Below are positions 16,464-26,171 of a stretch of 61,024 nucleotides of DNA, one piece after another. Within the stretch, counting starts at the first letter, position 1, and the number at the start of each line of letters is the position of its first letter. The stretch spans positions 1 to 61,024 of the forward strand of contig JALEZW010000019.1 in the NCBI GenBank assembly GCA_022772675.1, written 5' to 3'. The stretch comes from Agathobacter sp. GTDB taxonomy: Bacteria; Bacillota; Clostridia; Lachnospirales; Lachnospiraceae. The position numbers and the translations under genes were made by a program. The notes beneath the pieces are model-generated. The model did not search any database. It had not been told where the DNA came from and saw only the letters and a list, made by a program, of their open reading frames with translations.

Positions 16464-18121
16464 TGGAATTTGAGCTTAAGATAACTACAGCTCCGGGAGT
16501 GGAGGAACAGATTTGTGTGCCGGAAAAGACCACCTTGCAGGAACTGGCGGAGAGATATCAGAAAAATTATGACTCTGTCATTGTACTCGCATGTGTAAAC
16601 GGGAAGCTGCGGGAATTGAATAAGGAAGTGAAAAAGTCCGGTGAAGTGACCTTTCTTACCATGGCAGACCGGGATGGAAAACGTACCTATCGCCGGAGTG
16701 TGACGCTTTTAATGCAGAAAGCAGTAGAAAACCTGTGGCAGGATAAGGTGAAAGTAAGGGTATATTATTCCCTGGGAGAAGGCTATTACTGCGAGCTTAG
16801 GGGGCGCGATTCAGATACAGAGGCAATCGAAAAAATCAGGGAGGAAATGAGAAAACTTGTAAATGAAAATCTTCCGATTCAAAAGTGCAGTGTAAAGACA
16901 GAGGAAGCGGAGCAATTTTTTAAAGACAGAGGAATGAAAGATAAGGAGCGGCTGCTTCATTACCGCAGAAGTTCCCGGGTCAACATCTATTCTCTGGATG
17001 GATTGGAAGACTACTATTATGGGTATATGGTTCCCTCTACCGGTTTTCTGACACTCTTTGATCTGGAAAAATATGAGGAGGGTTTTGTCCTTCTTTTCCC
17101 AAATAAAAAGGGAACAATGGAACCCCTCCAGACATCCAATAAGCTCTATCACACCTTACGGGAGTCCAGACGCTGGAGCCGTATGCTCGGGGTGGGAACC
17201 ATTGGGGCATTGAATGACGCCATTGCCGCAGGAAAGGGAGAACAGATCATTCTCCTGCAGGAAGCACTGATGGAAGAACGGATTGGTGCCCTTGCTGAGG
17301 AGATTGCACAAAATAAAGATGCAAAATTTGTCATGATTGCCGGTCCATCCTCCTCCGGAAAGACTACATTTTCCAACCGGCTGTCCATCCAGCTTCTGGC
17401 AAAAGGCAGAAAACCACATCCCATCGGACTGGACGATTACTATGATGACCGGGAAAAATGCCCAAGAGACGAGAATGGCAATCTGGATTTTGAATGCCTG
17501 GAGGCCCTGGACGTAGAACAGTTTAATAAAGATATGACCCGCCTTCTGGCGGGGGAATGCGTGGATATGCCGTCCTTTAATTTTAAGACCGGGAAACGGG
17601 AGTACCGGGGGAGAAAGCTGCAGCTGGGAAAGGATGATATCCTTGTGATTGAGGGAATCCATGGCTTAAACGATAAGCTTTCCTATTCCCTTCCGGCAGA
17701 GAGCAAGTTTAAAATTTATATTTCTGCCCTGACACAGCTTAACATTGACGAGCATAATCCGCTTCCTACAACAGACTGCCGGCTTTTGCGCCGGATTGTA
17801 AGGGATGCCAGAACCAGAGGCACCTCTGCCCGGGAAACCATTGCCATGTGGGATTCTGTCCGCAGGGGGGAGGAAAAAAATATATTTCCGTTCCAGGACA
17901 GTGCTGACGTAATGTTTAATTCGGCACTTCTCTACGAGATTGCCGTGCTTAAAGTCTATGCGGAGCCGCTTCTCTTTCAGATTCCGCGGGACAGCGCAGA
18001 GTATTTTGAGGCAAAGCGGCTGCTGAAATTTCTTGACTATTTTCTTCCGCTGCCCACAGAGGGAATCGCCCAGAGCTCTCTGGTTCGGGAGTTTGTGGGT
18101 GGAAGCTGTTTTAACGTCTGA
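16460..18121 (+). CDS. TGS-domain nucleoside kinase (uridine kinase-like)
   Basis: A 553-residue cytoplasmic protein beginning GTG 16460 behind GGAGGGG and overlapping the trmK stop. Residues 1-70 resemble a TGS/ubiquitin-like domain, and 70-200 resemble the second additional domain of threonyl-tRNA synthetase. Residues about 285-480 form a P-loop kinase related to uridine kinase: MIAGPSSSGKTTFSNRLS (Walker A), GLDDYYDDREKCPRDENG (the YDD substrate loop), then VIEGIHGLNDKL and RRIVRDARTRG. This domain combination is widespread next to trmK in Clostridia. Phosphorylation of a nucleoside is the likely activity, but the substrate and the role of the TGS part are not known. The terminator after it closes the core operon. 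Confidence 0.85.
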   Translation: MMEFELKITTAPGVEEQICVPEKTTLQELAERYQKNYDSVIVLACVNGKLRELNKEVKKSGEVTFLTMADRDGKRTYRRSVTLLMQKAVENLWQDKVKVRVYYSLGEGYYCELRGRDSDTEAIEKIREEMRKLVNENLPIQKCSVKTEEAEQFFKDRGMKDKERLLHYRRSSRVNIYSLDGLEDYYYGYMVPSTGFLTLFDLEKYEEGFVLLFPNKKGTMEPLQTSNKLYHTLRESRRWSRMLGVGTIGALNDAIAAGKGEQIILLQEALMEERIGALAEEIAQNKDAKFVMIAGPSSSGKTTFSNRLSIQLLAKGRKPHPIGLDDYYDDREKCPRDENGNLDFECLEALDVEQFNKDMTRLLAGECVDMPSFNFKTGKREYRGRKLQLGKDDILVIEGIHGLNDKLSYSLPAESKFKIYISALTQLNIDEHNPLPTTDCRLLRRIVRDARTRGTSARETIAMWDSVRRGEEKNIFPFQDSADVMFNSALLYEIAVLKVYAEPLLFQIPRDSAEYFEAKRLLKFLDYFLPLPTEGIAQSSLVREFVGGSCFNV

Positions 18122-18176
18122 AAACAGAATACATGTCCGATGAGTTCCACTGCCAGACCAGCGAAATTCTGAATGC

Positions 18177-18240
18177 CGGTATTTCAATGCATTTCCCATG
18201 GGAAAACACTATGCGGGGTGCATGGAAATACCGTTTTTTT
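18177..18240 (+). terminator. Terminator of the dnaG-rpoD-trmK-kinase operon
   Basis: CGGTATTTC pairs with GAAATACCG, with ATGCA/TGCAT extending the stem internally, followed by seven T. It separates the core operon from the accessory locus. Confidence 0.85.
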
Positions 18241-18313
18241 ATGAAAGGAACTTTTCAGAATCACCTTACGATTAGCCACAAAAAATCAAAAAAAGCCGGA
18301 TTTTTTACTTTGG

Positions 18314-18347
18314 TGTTGCGTTTTTGTTGCGGTTCAAATGATATACT
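18314..18347 (+). promoter_or_regulatory. Regulon promoter 1: two 11-bp-spaced TGTTGCG boxes plus -10
   Basis: TGTTGCG at 18314-18320 and 18325-18331, period exactly 11. Eight bases separate the core TTGCGGT from the -10 box TATACT (18342-18347). There is no -35 element at the expected place. It drives the phosphatase / family A / kinase / response regulator / family B operon. This makes the regulator self-controlled if it is the binding protein (inference). Confidence 0.8.
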
Positions 18348-18396
18348 GTCAAAAAGTGAAAGAATATGACAGGAAATAGAAAGCGAGGAGAGAAAA

Positions 18397-20154
18397 TTGG
18401 CAAAACAATGGAGCAAACGAAAAGTAGATTTTGTGGTATTCGTGATAGGAATTGCCCTTTATCTGGTGATGACGATGCCCTTCCGCCTGTGGGTGCAGGT
18501 GGCGGATATCACGGATATGCGCCCGTCGGCAGCACTGACACCGGTACTGGGAATCGTCTTTGGACTGCCGGGAGCTATAGGCTGTGCAGTGGGAAGTATC
18601 ATTGCAGATCTCATATCCGGCTACGAGATTTTTTACCTCATCTGCAATGCTGCCTGCCAGCTGTTGTATGGTATGGTTCCTTATCTGATGTGGAGAAAAC
18701 TAAATAAAGAGCATGACGGAAGCGAGTTTCGTCTGGACAGCATTATGAGACTGTTAAAATTCTGTCTGGTGATGCTGGTAGATGCAGTACTTGCCGTTCT
18801 GTTAACCGGAGTTTTGAACAAGGCATACTCTGTTACCAATTTTCTGACAGCACAGACACTGTATACCTTCTTAAATGTGTTTGATGCAGGCCTGCTGTTT
18901 GGCTGTCCCTTCTTTCTTCTCATCCATTTTCTGGAGAAGAAGATGGAGAACTTAAGAAATGGGAACCACGATAAGATTTTCACCTTCAGCCTCAATGAAC
19001 GGCTGATCTTAAATGTGATTCTGACAGGACTGGGCATCTGCATCGTCATAGGGGCTGCGGTATATGCCTCCCATATGCTGGCACAGGGCAGCGGTGACCA
19101 CAGCCTGTGGGGACAGATTTACACCTTTGAGATGCTGGCATTCAATTTTTACTTTATTATGTCTATCGGCTTTATGTGGTTTACGGAAAAACGGATTGCA
19201 AAGCCGGTGGAGGCACTGGCAAAGGTGGCCGGCAGCTATTATGTAGAGCATGCCACAGACGAGGACAGAACACAAATGATTGATGCCTGCCAGAAATATG
19301 CTTCCGACAACACAGAGGTGGGGGAACTGGCACGTTCCTATATTGCCATGGTAAAGGATCTGGAGAAATATGTAGAGAATCTGCAGGCAGTTACGGCAGA
19401 AAAGGAGCGGATCAATGCAGAACTGACGCTGGCATCCAATATTCAGGCCCATATGCTGCCCTGCATTTTCCCGGCATTTCCGGATCATGATGAGTTTGAT
19501 ATTTTCGCATCCATGACACCGGCGAAAGAGGTGGGCGGTGACTTCTACGATCTGTTTATGATCGATAACACCCACCTGGCAGTGGTCATTGCCGATGTTT
19601 CCGGAAAGGGAGTTCCGGCGGCACTCTTCATGGTCATTGCCAAGACCCTGATAAAAAACTATGCACAGAACGGTCTTCCGGCATCCGAAGTATTTACCAT
19701 TGTAAACAAACGGCTGTGTGAGGGAAATGATGCGGATCTGTTTGTAACGGCATGGATGGGAATTCTTGATATTACCGACGGCACCATGACCTATGTGAAT
19801 GCTGGACACAATCCGCCAATGCTCCTTCTGGGTGACAAGGGCTTCCAGTATTTAAAATCACCGGCAGGCTTTGTACTGGCAGGACTGGACATTACCCAGT
19901 ATAAGGAAAACACGTTAAAGATTGAACCGGGCGACAGACTTTTCCTCTACACCGATGGTATCACAGAGGCTACCAGTGCAGCACAGGAACTTTACGGGGA
20001 AGACCGGCTGTCGGCATATTTAAACGGGCACACGAAGGATACTCCGGAAAATGTACTGCACGGTCTGAAAGCAGATATTGATGCATTTGTAGGGGAAGCA
20101 GAGCAGTTTGATGATATGACAATGCTGATGCTGGACTTTAAACATTACAGATAA
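18397..20154 (+). CDS. Membrane-bound SpoIIE/RsbU-type serine phosphatase
   Basis: A 585-residue PP2C-type phosphatase from TTG 18397 (GAGGAG 6 bases upstream). The N-terminal half has six or so membrane segments; ALTPVLGIVFGLPGAIGCAVG and IADLISG resemble small-molecule-binding ECF-type membrane domains, so it may sense a ligand. Another transmembrane pair and a HAMP-like linker lead to the phosphatase domain (about 345-580). Metal-binding aspartates are D382 in VGGDFYD and D400 in ADVSGKGVPAALFM, followed by YVNAGHNPP and LYTDGITEA. Proteins of this class dephosphorylate STAS-domain anti-anti-sigma factors. A STAS protein is encoded at 40859 in the machine operon and is the likely substrate. 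First gene of the regulon operon 1. Confidence 0.88.
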   Translation: MAKQWSKRKVDFVVFVIGIALYLVMTMPFRLWVQVADITDMRPSAALTPVLGIVFGLPGAIGCAVGSIIADLISGYEIFYLICNAACQLLYGMVPYLMWRKLNKEHDGSEFRLDSIMRLLKFCLVMLVDAVLAVLLTGVLNKAYSVTNFLTAQTLYTFLNVFDAGLLFGCPFFLLIHFLEKKMENLRNGNHDKIFTFSLNERLILNVILTGLGICIVIGAAVYASHMLAQGSGDHSLWGQIYTFEMLAFNFYFIMSIGFMWFTEKRIAKPVEALAKVAGSYYVEHATDEDRTQMIDACQKYASDNTEVGELARSYIAMVKDLEKYVENLQAVTAEKERINAELTLASNIQAHMLPCIFPAFPDHDEFDIFASMTPAKEVGGDFYDLFMIDNTHLAVVIADVSGKGVPAALFMVIAKTLIKNYAQNGLPASEVFTIVNKRLCEGNDADLFVTAWMGILDITDGTMTYVNAGHNPPMLLLGDKGFQYLKSPAGFVLAGLDITQYKENTLKIEPGDRLFLYTDGITEATSAAQELYGEDRLSAYLNGHTKDTPENVLHGLKADIDAFVGEAEQFDDMTMLMLDFKHYR

Positions 20155-20184
20155 TGCTAATTTCACAGAAGGAGAGGGATATAT

Positions 20185-21720
20185 ATGAGTAAAAAAGTGA
20201 CACAGGAAGTAATCAGGGAAAACAATGTGGATAAAACAGTGAGGGATATTCAGGAGACACCGGAGTGGAAGGCTTCTGTCCGGCAGTTTGCAGATTTGCA
20301 GCAAAAGTATAAAAATGCCGGCAAAAAGCTGGAGGATTATGTCCTGGTGGGGGATATGACCTTACGTCAGGCAATGAAGACCATGGGACTGGATACGAAG
20401 GATGACAAAAAAGTGCAGAAAGCAGGGGCACTGATGGTGGCCTTCTGTAATGGCAATAGACTTCCCGTCAATATTGTAAATCCGGATCCGGCGCATATCA
20501 GTTTTAAAGATATAAAGCCCGAAAAGAGTGTAAAAAATATAAATGGAGCACAGGTCTATCAGGCGGGACACTTTGAAAAAGTGCCCACAGAGCAGTTGAC
20601 CCGGTTAAACTGGTGGGATAAGCTGTGTAATCTCTTTGGCATCACCACAGAACGGATGCGCCAGCATAAGCTGGAGAAAGCAGCAAAGTTTCAGAATAAA
20701 ATGATTGGAAATTTGATTTTAGCCCCCTATAAGAAGCAGTTCTCAGAGATTGCAAAGGAAGGAAAAGAACTATCCGACAAGGCCACAGACAATAAAAAGA
20801 GTCTGGAAGAAATGTTCTTTCCGGATGGGGAAGTTCCGGAACCCTATGTCTTTAAAAACGGTCAGCAGGTTTCCGCTATGGCTATGGCCACGGCCCTTGC
20901 CATGAATAAAATGACTCCGAAGCAGAGAGAAGATTTTGAGAATTTTACAGCCTGGGAGTTAGAATTAGGCGGGGCAAACGGCCTCATGAACATTCTTGCT
21001 GAAAGTGGTGAGGAATGTAAGCAGCTGATGGAGAGAAAGAAAAATTCTGCAAAGCTTGATCATCTGGACGGTTTTCTTTTTGAGGAAAAGAAGAAAGGCC
21101 TCAGCCGCGAAGATCGTCTGGATCAGGAAGTGCAGAAAAAGCTTTTGAATCAGGATATTGAATTCCGCCCATGCCGGTATATGGAAGAAAAATATAAAAG
21201 TTCTGATCTGGCAGGCTGCAGAAAATATCTTCCTGAGGTTGCGGTTCTGCTCAGTGTAAAGGAAGAACTGCAGAATCTGGCTGGTCAGAATCAAACGCTT
21301 TATGGAAATAAAAGGTTAAGAACCTATCCCGGAGAGGAAATCATGAAGGGCCTTATGAATCAGACGGCACTGGAAAAACAGATTGCCAGTAAAGCAGAGA
21401 AAGGTGATATCCTAAACGTCGTAAAACTCACCAGAAAGAATCTGGAGAATCGTGCATATATAGAAAAAGTACAATCCCTGGAGAAGGATGAGACTCTGAA
21501 GAATGAAGGCGTGAACTATGGGGATGTTTACAAGAAGATTCACGAGGAGATAGAGGAAAGGGCGAAAAAAGGTGATCTGAATGAAATGGAGAGTAAACTG
21601 TGTGAGGAGCCGAAGGATATGCTGATGGTGAATCAGAAGATATCTAAGGATGCGGAAATCGGCGGCATAGGTAAAGATACGGTTGTGAAGGAAGCCGAGC
21701 CAGAGATGGCAGCTTTATAA
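20185..21720 (+). CDS. Family A protein A1, predicted secretion substrate
   Basis: A 511-residue soluble, charged protein with no signal peptide or membrane segment and no family I can name. Landmarks shared with the other family A members: VGDMTLRQAM at about residue 58, a strand APLPVNI-like segment (NRLPVNIVNPDPAH), the WWDKLCNLFGITTER box starting at W143, FFPDGEVPEPYVF near 210, then a helical second half. It is 60% or so identical by eye to A2 in the N-terminal 170 residues. It ends in an acidic stretch and EPEMAAL. The ribosome binding site is AAGGAGAGG. It follows the phosphatase after 30 bases. I infer a substrate of the type IV-like machine; structural or regulatory roles remain possible. 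Confidence 0.75.
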   Translation: MSKKVTQEVIRENNVDKTVRDIQETPEWKASVRQFADLQQKYKNAGKKLEDYVLVGDMTLRQAMKTMGLDTKDDKKVQKAGALMVAFCNGNRLPVNIVNPDPAHISFKDIKPEKSVKNINGAQVYQAGHFEKVPTEQLTRLNWWDKLCNLFGITTERMRQHKLEKAAKFQNKMIGNLILAPYKKQFSEIAKEGKELSDKATDNKKSLEEMFFPDGEVPEPYVFKNGQQVSAMAMATALAMNKMTPKQREDFENFTAWELELGGANGLMNILAESGEECKQLMERKKNSAKLDHLDGFLFEEKKKGLSREDRLDQEVQKKLLNQDIEFRPCRYMEEKYKSSDLAGCRKYLPEVAVLLSVKEELQNLAGQNQTLYGNKRLRTYPGEEIMKGLMNQTALEKQIASKAEKGDILNVVKLTRKNLENRAYIEKVQSLEKDETLKNEGVNYGDVYKKIHEEIEERAKKGDLNEMESKLCEEPKDMLMVNQKISKDAEIGGIGKDTVVKEAEPEMAAL

Positions 21721-21759
21721 ATATAACAATAAAAATGCGATGAAAAGAGGGAAATACAT

Positions 21760-23481
21760 ATGGGTGAAAATGTAACAGAACAGGCAATCAAGGGGCAAAA
21801 TACCAATCAGGCACTGCAGGAACTCAGACAGACACCGAACTGGGAGGCTGTTGTCAGCCAGTTTGAGGATTTGCAGCAGCAGTTTAAGACAGCAGGGAAA
21901 AAGCTGGAAGATTATTTCCTGGTGGGGGATATGACATTAGGCCAGGCAATGGAGAAAATGGGACAGGATACCAGGGATGAAAAAAAAGTACAGGAATGCG
22001 GCGCATTGCTTGTGGCTTTCTGCAATTACAACAGGCTTCCGGTCAATATTGCGAATCCGGATCCGGATCATATTGATTTTAGCGTGCTGATGCCAGAGGA
22101 AAATGTTAAAGATGTGAATGGGTGTCCGGTCTTTCAGGCAGGAATGTTTGAAAAGGCTTCTTTGGAACAGCTTACACAGCTGAACTGGTGGGATAAGCTG
22201 TGCAATCTCTTTGGCATTACCACAGAACGGATGCGCCAGCATAAACAGGAACTGGCGGCTCAGTTTCAGAATGTCATGATTGAAAATGCAACTCTGGAAC
22301 CATACAAGAAAAACTTTGAGGACAATGCGGAACCTGGCAGGAAGATTACTGCGGAGGCAACGAAAAATAAAAAGAATCTGGAAAAGCTTTTTTTTACTGA
22401 TGGAAAGGTTCCGGAGAAATATGTTTTTACAAAAGTGCGTCAGGGTAAAACCCTTTCTGCCCTGGCTCTGGGTACTTTGTTTGCCATGAATAAAATGAAT
22501 CCGGAGCAGAGAAAAGCCTTCGAGATGATGAGTCCGGAGGAACTGGCAGAAAGAAAAGACATTACAGACATTCTTTCCAGCGCGGGGGAAAAGTGCAGGA
22601 AGCTGATACAGGATAAGAAAAAAGTGACACAGCAGGAACGTTTTGAGAAGCTGGATGAGTTTTTGTATGATAAGAAGACCAATGCTGCTCAAAAATCACA
22701 AGAAATGGATGAAATGGTTATAAACAGCATACTGGGAAAAAATGATTATGAGTTCCGCCCGTGTCGGAAAATGGAAGAGAAATTCAAAGGAGATCTCGAT
22801 GCGGCAAGAAATATGCTTCCGGAGGTAGCAGTACTTCTGGATGTAAAAGCGGAACTACAGAAGGCAGTGATGCAGAATGGGGAAAATCATAAAAACGGAA
22901 AACTGAGAACCTTTTATGGGGAGGAAACCTTTAAAGGACTCATGAATCAGGTGACGCTGTCGAAACAGCTGGCTCAGAAGGCACAGAGCGGCGATTTGAA
23001 GGCAGTACAGGAACTGACAAAGAAAAATATCGAGAATCAGCTCTATACGGAATGTGTATGCAATGAGGATATTCACCACCAGAAGACTTTGAAGGGAAAA
23101 GGACGTGATTATGAGGGGGCATATATGACTCTTCACTCAGATATCAATGGGATTACAGGTGAATATCGTGGTCTGAACCAAATGGGAGACAAGACCTGTG
23201 CATCTCCGGATAAGATGCTGGTAGTGAACAGAAAAATATCTCAGAACAGATTAAAGGACTGGGTGTCATTCAGTATGACACTGGACAGTTTCGGAGTACG
23301 TGACAGCACTGAGCTGAATAGCGATGGACTAGGGAAATTTGAGCAGGAACTTAATTGGAAACCGAAAAAGATACAGCCAAAGCACCAGGGAATGTCGCTG
23401 GAAGAAGCACTGAAACTTGTGGAGGAAGACGAAATGGATCCGATGCATGAGGAAGTGAATGTGGAGAGGGAACTTTTATAA
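21760..23481 (+). CDS. Family A protein A2, predicted secretion substrate
   Basis: A 573-residue paralogue of A1, and the tandem neighbour. The same landmarks occur at the same positions: VGDMTLGQAM, NRLPVNIANPDPDH, WWDKLCNLFGITTER from W143, FFTDGKVPEKYVF, FAMNKMNPEQRKAFE, then FRPCRKMEEKFK and LPEVAVLLDVK. The C-terminal half carries an extra segment of about 60 residues before the tail EEDEMDPMHEEVNVERELL. No signal peptide and no cysteine-rich or catalytic motif is visible. The close N-terminal similarity and adjacent position point to a recent tandem duplication. Role inferred as for A1. It lies directly before the sensor kinase gene, so regulators and substrates are made from one transcript. 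Confidence 0.75.
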   Translation: MGENVTEQAIKGQNTNQALQELRQTPNWEAVVSQFEDLQQQFKTAGKKLEDYFLVGDMTLGQAMEKMGQDTRDEKKVQECGALLVAFCNYNRLPVNIANPDPDHIDFSVLMPEENVKDVNGCPVFQAGMFEKASLEQLTQLNWWDKLCNLFGITTERMRQHKQELAAQFQNVMIENATLEPYKKNFEDNAEPGRKITAEATKNKKNLEKLFFTDGKVPEKYVFTKVRQGKTLSALALGTLFAMNKMNPEQRKAFEMMSPEELAERKDITDILSSAGEKCRKLIQDKKKVTQQERFEKLDEFLYDKKTNAAQKSQEMDEMVINSILGKNDYEFRPCRKMEEKFKGDLDAARNMLPEVAVLLDVKAELQKAVMQNGENHKNGKLRTFYGEETFKGLMNQVTLSKQLAQKAQSGDLKAVQELTKKNIENQLYTECVCNEDIHHQKTLKGKGRDYEGAYMTLHSDINGITGEYRGLNQMGDKTCASPDKMLVVNRKISQNRLKDWVSFSMTLDSFGVRDSTELNSDGLGKFEQELNWKPKKIQPKHQGMSLEEALKLVEEDEMDPMHEEVNVERELL

Positions 23482-23525
23482 AGTGTAAAAGCAGAGATAA
23501 AGAGGGATAGATTTATGTAAGGGAT

Positions 23526-25325
23526 ATGGTTAAGCAGCTTATGAAAAAGAAGTATAACATTTATCTGATTGGTTTAGTTTTTCTCTTTGCCCTGTTTTTA
23601 GCGATTGTAATACGTGATGTGGCAGGAGGCAGTCCAATGATGAAGAATCCTCCTGAGAAAATAGGGGTGGAGGGGGAATACAGTATTGACGGGAAAAATT
23701 ATATCAATATAGAAGAGATGGACGGGACTATCGGATTGACATCCAATATATATTTCCGTGGGCATTTTACACAGGATGTACCGAAAGGGCAGGAAATACA
23801 GCTGTATCTGAATCATCTTTTCGTTACGGTCTGTATCAAAGGGCAGGAAGTTTTAAACTGTATGCCGGAAAATGGAAAGAAAGTGGCGTGCGGGGTGAGA
23901 TGGAAGGAATTGATATCGCCTGGAATTACCGGGGGAGATGTGGTGGAAATACATATTTTAAATCCCCACTCATCAGAGAGTATTACTGCATTTCAGGGAT
24001 TATTTTATTCCATGTATCTGTGCAGCCAGTATGAACTGCACAAATATCTGGGAATTTATGACCTTCCATACCGTATCTTAGGCTTTTTTGTACTTGCAGT
24101 TTCCATGCTGATACTGGGGATGGCAATGGTTGCAAAGCTCACGGAACTTCCGGCAAGCAGAATGTTGTGCAGATTGGGATTATTCTCTTTGTTCAGCGGA
24201 GCCTTTATCATACTGGATACTGCAGATGGACCGTTTGTGATTACGGATGTGGCCCTGGCAAATGATTTAACCCAGCTTACTGTCATGCTTTCAGGTTTTG
24301 AGATGTGCTGCTGTATTGCGGAACTTTTGAAGACAAAGGTTCGGGAACTGGTAGAAAATATGATTATTGTATTCGGTGTGATTATTGGAGCATTTGCGGC
24401 GTATTGTCTGATGAATCACACTACACTCTGCAGTATGAATGAATACTGGATAGTAGCGCAGACACTATTCTGTATTATCATGTTCTGTTGTGGAATTTAT
24501 GAGGTCTATGTTCAGGAAACAAAGTTAACGAATTCTCTTTTTCTGATTTCCTGTTTTATGATGTTGCTTGCAGCATTGCTGGATATACTTGATGTTTATT
24601 CGGAGTTGTGGATGCAGCACATATGTTCCAAGGCAGTTTTCCTGACATTATTTATCATATATATCATCCAGGCAGTCCGTCTTGTACCTGCCAGTATTGG
24701 TGCAGAGGCAAAAGCCAGGGAACTGGAGCGGCAGCTGGAGGATAATAAGATTTCTGTGATGATGAGCCAGATTCAGCCCCACTTTCTGTATAATTCCCTT
24801 GGTGCCATCCGGGAGCTCTGTATTTCAGACCCCCGGGCAGCGGAGCAGGCCATTGGGGAATTTGCAGTGTTTCTCCGCTGTAATATGAATTCCCTGACCA
24901 TGGATAAGCCGATTCCTTTCGAGGATGAATTAAACCATACGAAGAATTATCTGAAGCTGGAGGAGATGGGGTTTGGAGAGCGGCTGAATGTAAAGTTTGA
25001 TATTGAAACCATGGATTTTTCCATGCCCACACTGACTCTCCAGCCGGTGGTGGAAAATGCCGTCCGGCATGGCATTGAACCCAAGGATGGAGGTGGAACC
25101 GTCTGGGTAACGGTAAAGGATGAGGGAGAGTGCATTAGCATTACCGTTTCAGATGATGGAGTTGGTTTTGATCCATCGGTGCCGCCTCCGGATACGAAGC
25201 GAAAGCACGTTGGAATGCAGAACGTGAGAGAGAGACTAAGGAGAATGTGCGGTGGAACATTAGAGATTCGGAGTGCACCCGGGGAAGGTACAACCGCAGT
25301 GATTAAAATACCAAAGGAGAAATAA
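23526..25325 (+). CDS. LytS/YehU-type sensor histidine kinase with 7TM sensor
   Basis: A 599-residue membrane kinase. Residues 10-30 form one membrane segment, then about 150 extracellular residues of beta type (GEYSIDGKNYINIEEMDG and following), then seven further hydrophobic segments (about 185-390). This is the 7TMR-DISM arrangement of receptors for extracellular small molecules. The cytoplasmic part starts with a short coiled coil, then the His_kinase family box MSQIQPHFLYNSL with H419 as the phosphorylated residue. The ATPase domain shows LQPVVENAVRHGI (N box), DDGVGFDP (G1) and GMQNVRERL. The response regulator gene starts two bases after the stop. Start at ATG 23526 is not backed by a good ribosome binding site; ATG 23541 is an alternative. 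Confidence 0.9.
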   Translation: MVKQLMKKKYNIYLIGLVFLFALFLAIVIRDVAGGSPMMKNPPEKIGVEGEYSIDGKNYINIEEMDGTIGLTSNIYFRGHFTQDVPKGQEIQLYLNHLFVTVCIKGQEVLNCMPENGKKVACGVRWKELISPGITGGDVVEIHILNPHSSESITAFQGLFYSMYLCSQYELHKYLGIYDLPYRILGFFVLAVSMLILGMAMVAKLTELPASRMLCRLGLFSLFSGAFIILDTADGPFVITDVALANDLTQLTVMLSGFEMCCCIAELLKTKVRELVENMIIVFGVIIGAFAAYCLMNHTTLCSMNEYWIVAQTLFCIIMFCCGIYEVYVQETKLTNSLFLISCFMMLLAALLDILDVYSELWMQHICSKAVFLTLFIIYIIQAVRLVPASIGAEAKARELERQLEDNKISVMMSQIQPHFLYNSLGAIRELCISDPRAAEQAIGEFAVFLRCNMNSLTMDKPIPFEDELNHTKNYLKLEEMGFGERLNVKFDIETMDFSMPTLTLQPVVENAVRHGIEPKDGGGTVWVTVKDEGECISITVSDDGVGFDPSVPPPDTKRKHVGMQNVRERLRRMCGGTLEIRSAPGEGTTAVIKIPKEK

Positions 25326-25327
25326 TC

Positions 25328-26131
25328 ATGTTAATATTTGCACTGGACGATAAACCGTTGCTGCTACAGGGGTTGAAACGCTGCATTCTGGAGGCAGAAC
25401 CCTCGGCAGAGGTTCTGGGATTTAAAAGGGCAGCAGAGGTTCTGGAGCTTATGGAGAAGGAAAAGCTTAAGCCGGATGTGGCATTCCTGGATATCGAGAT
25501 GCCGGGAATGAGCGGACTGGAGCTGGCAAAGAGGATGAAAGAAAACAGTCCGGATACAAACATTGTTTTTGTGACCGGATATTCCCAGTATGCTGTGGAG
25601 GCTATGTCCATGCGCACCAGCGGATATCTGGTGAAGCCCGTATCTGCGGAGGATATCCGCAGGGAACTGGATAATTTGCGGTATCCCATTCGGACGGAGT
25701 GGAAGAAAAGAATCCGTATCCAGTGCTTTGGAAATTTTGATGTGTTTCTGGATGGAAAACCTATACATTTCAAACGCAGCAAGGTGAAGGAACTGTTTGC
25801 TTATCTGGTAGACCGGAAAGGGGCAAGCTGCACTGCAGGGGAGGTGATGGGCATTCTCTGGGAGGATGCACCCAACAGCATATCCATGCAGAGCAATCTG
25901 CGAAATCTGATTCATGACCTGAAGAACCTGCTTAAGGATGCCGGGGTGGAAGAGGTTCTGATCCGGGGGCGTGGAACCATTGCAATTAACCGGGCTGCAG
26001 TGGACTGCGATTATTACGATTTTCTGGATAATAAGCCCTATGCGGTAAATCTGTACCGGGGAGAGTATATGTCCCAGTATTCATGGTCTGAGATGACGAC
26101 TGCCAGTCTCGGCAGGAATGCAATAAATTAA
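25328..26131 (+). CDS. Response regulator with SARP-like DNA-binding domain
   Basis: A 267-residue regulator. Residues 1-118 are a receiver domain: acidic pair at D7-D8 (ALDDKP), phosphorylation site D55 in AFLDIEMPGMSG, and K103 in GYLVKPVS. Residues 130-215 have the winged-helix layout of SARP/OmpR-type proteins (IRIQCFGNFDVFLDGKPIHF, KVKELFAYLVDRKG, EVMGILWED, LRNLIHDLKNLL) followed by a short helical tail (the start of a BTAD-like domain). SARP proteins bind heptamer repeats spaced 11 bp and placed about 8 bp before the -10 box. Exactly this pattern is found at five promoters in the window, so this protein is the strongest candidate for their activator. The direct link is inferred. Confidence 0.9.
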   Translation: MLIFALDDKPLLLQGLKRCILEAEPSAEVLGFKRAAEVLELMEKEKLKPDVAFLDIEMPGMSGLELAKRMKENSPDTNIVFVTGYSQYAVEAMSMRTSGYLVKPVSAEDIRRELDNLRYPIRTEWKKRIRIQCFGNFDVFLDGKPIHFKRSKVKELFAYLVDRKGASCTAGEVMGILWEDAPNSISMQSNLRNLIHDLKNLLKDAGVEEVLIRGRGTIAINRAAVDCDYYDFLDNKPYAVNLYRGEYMSQYSWSEMTTASLGRNAIN

Positions 26132-26171
26132 ATAGCATAGACAAATCATCTAACAAGAAAGGAGATATATT

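Noticed and set aside
18366..18707. Plus-strand frame overlapping the phosphatase start
   Set aside because: The residues are those of the phosphatase gene read in the wrong phase; the phosphatase frame has the better start and clear membrane segments.
23526..26131. Two-component pair as a LytTR-type quorum system
   Set aside because: The kinase is of the LytS/His_kinase type, but the regulator has a SARP-like winged helix rather than a LytTR domain, and the repeats fit an 11-bp period.
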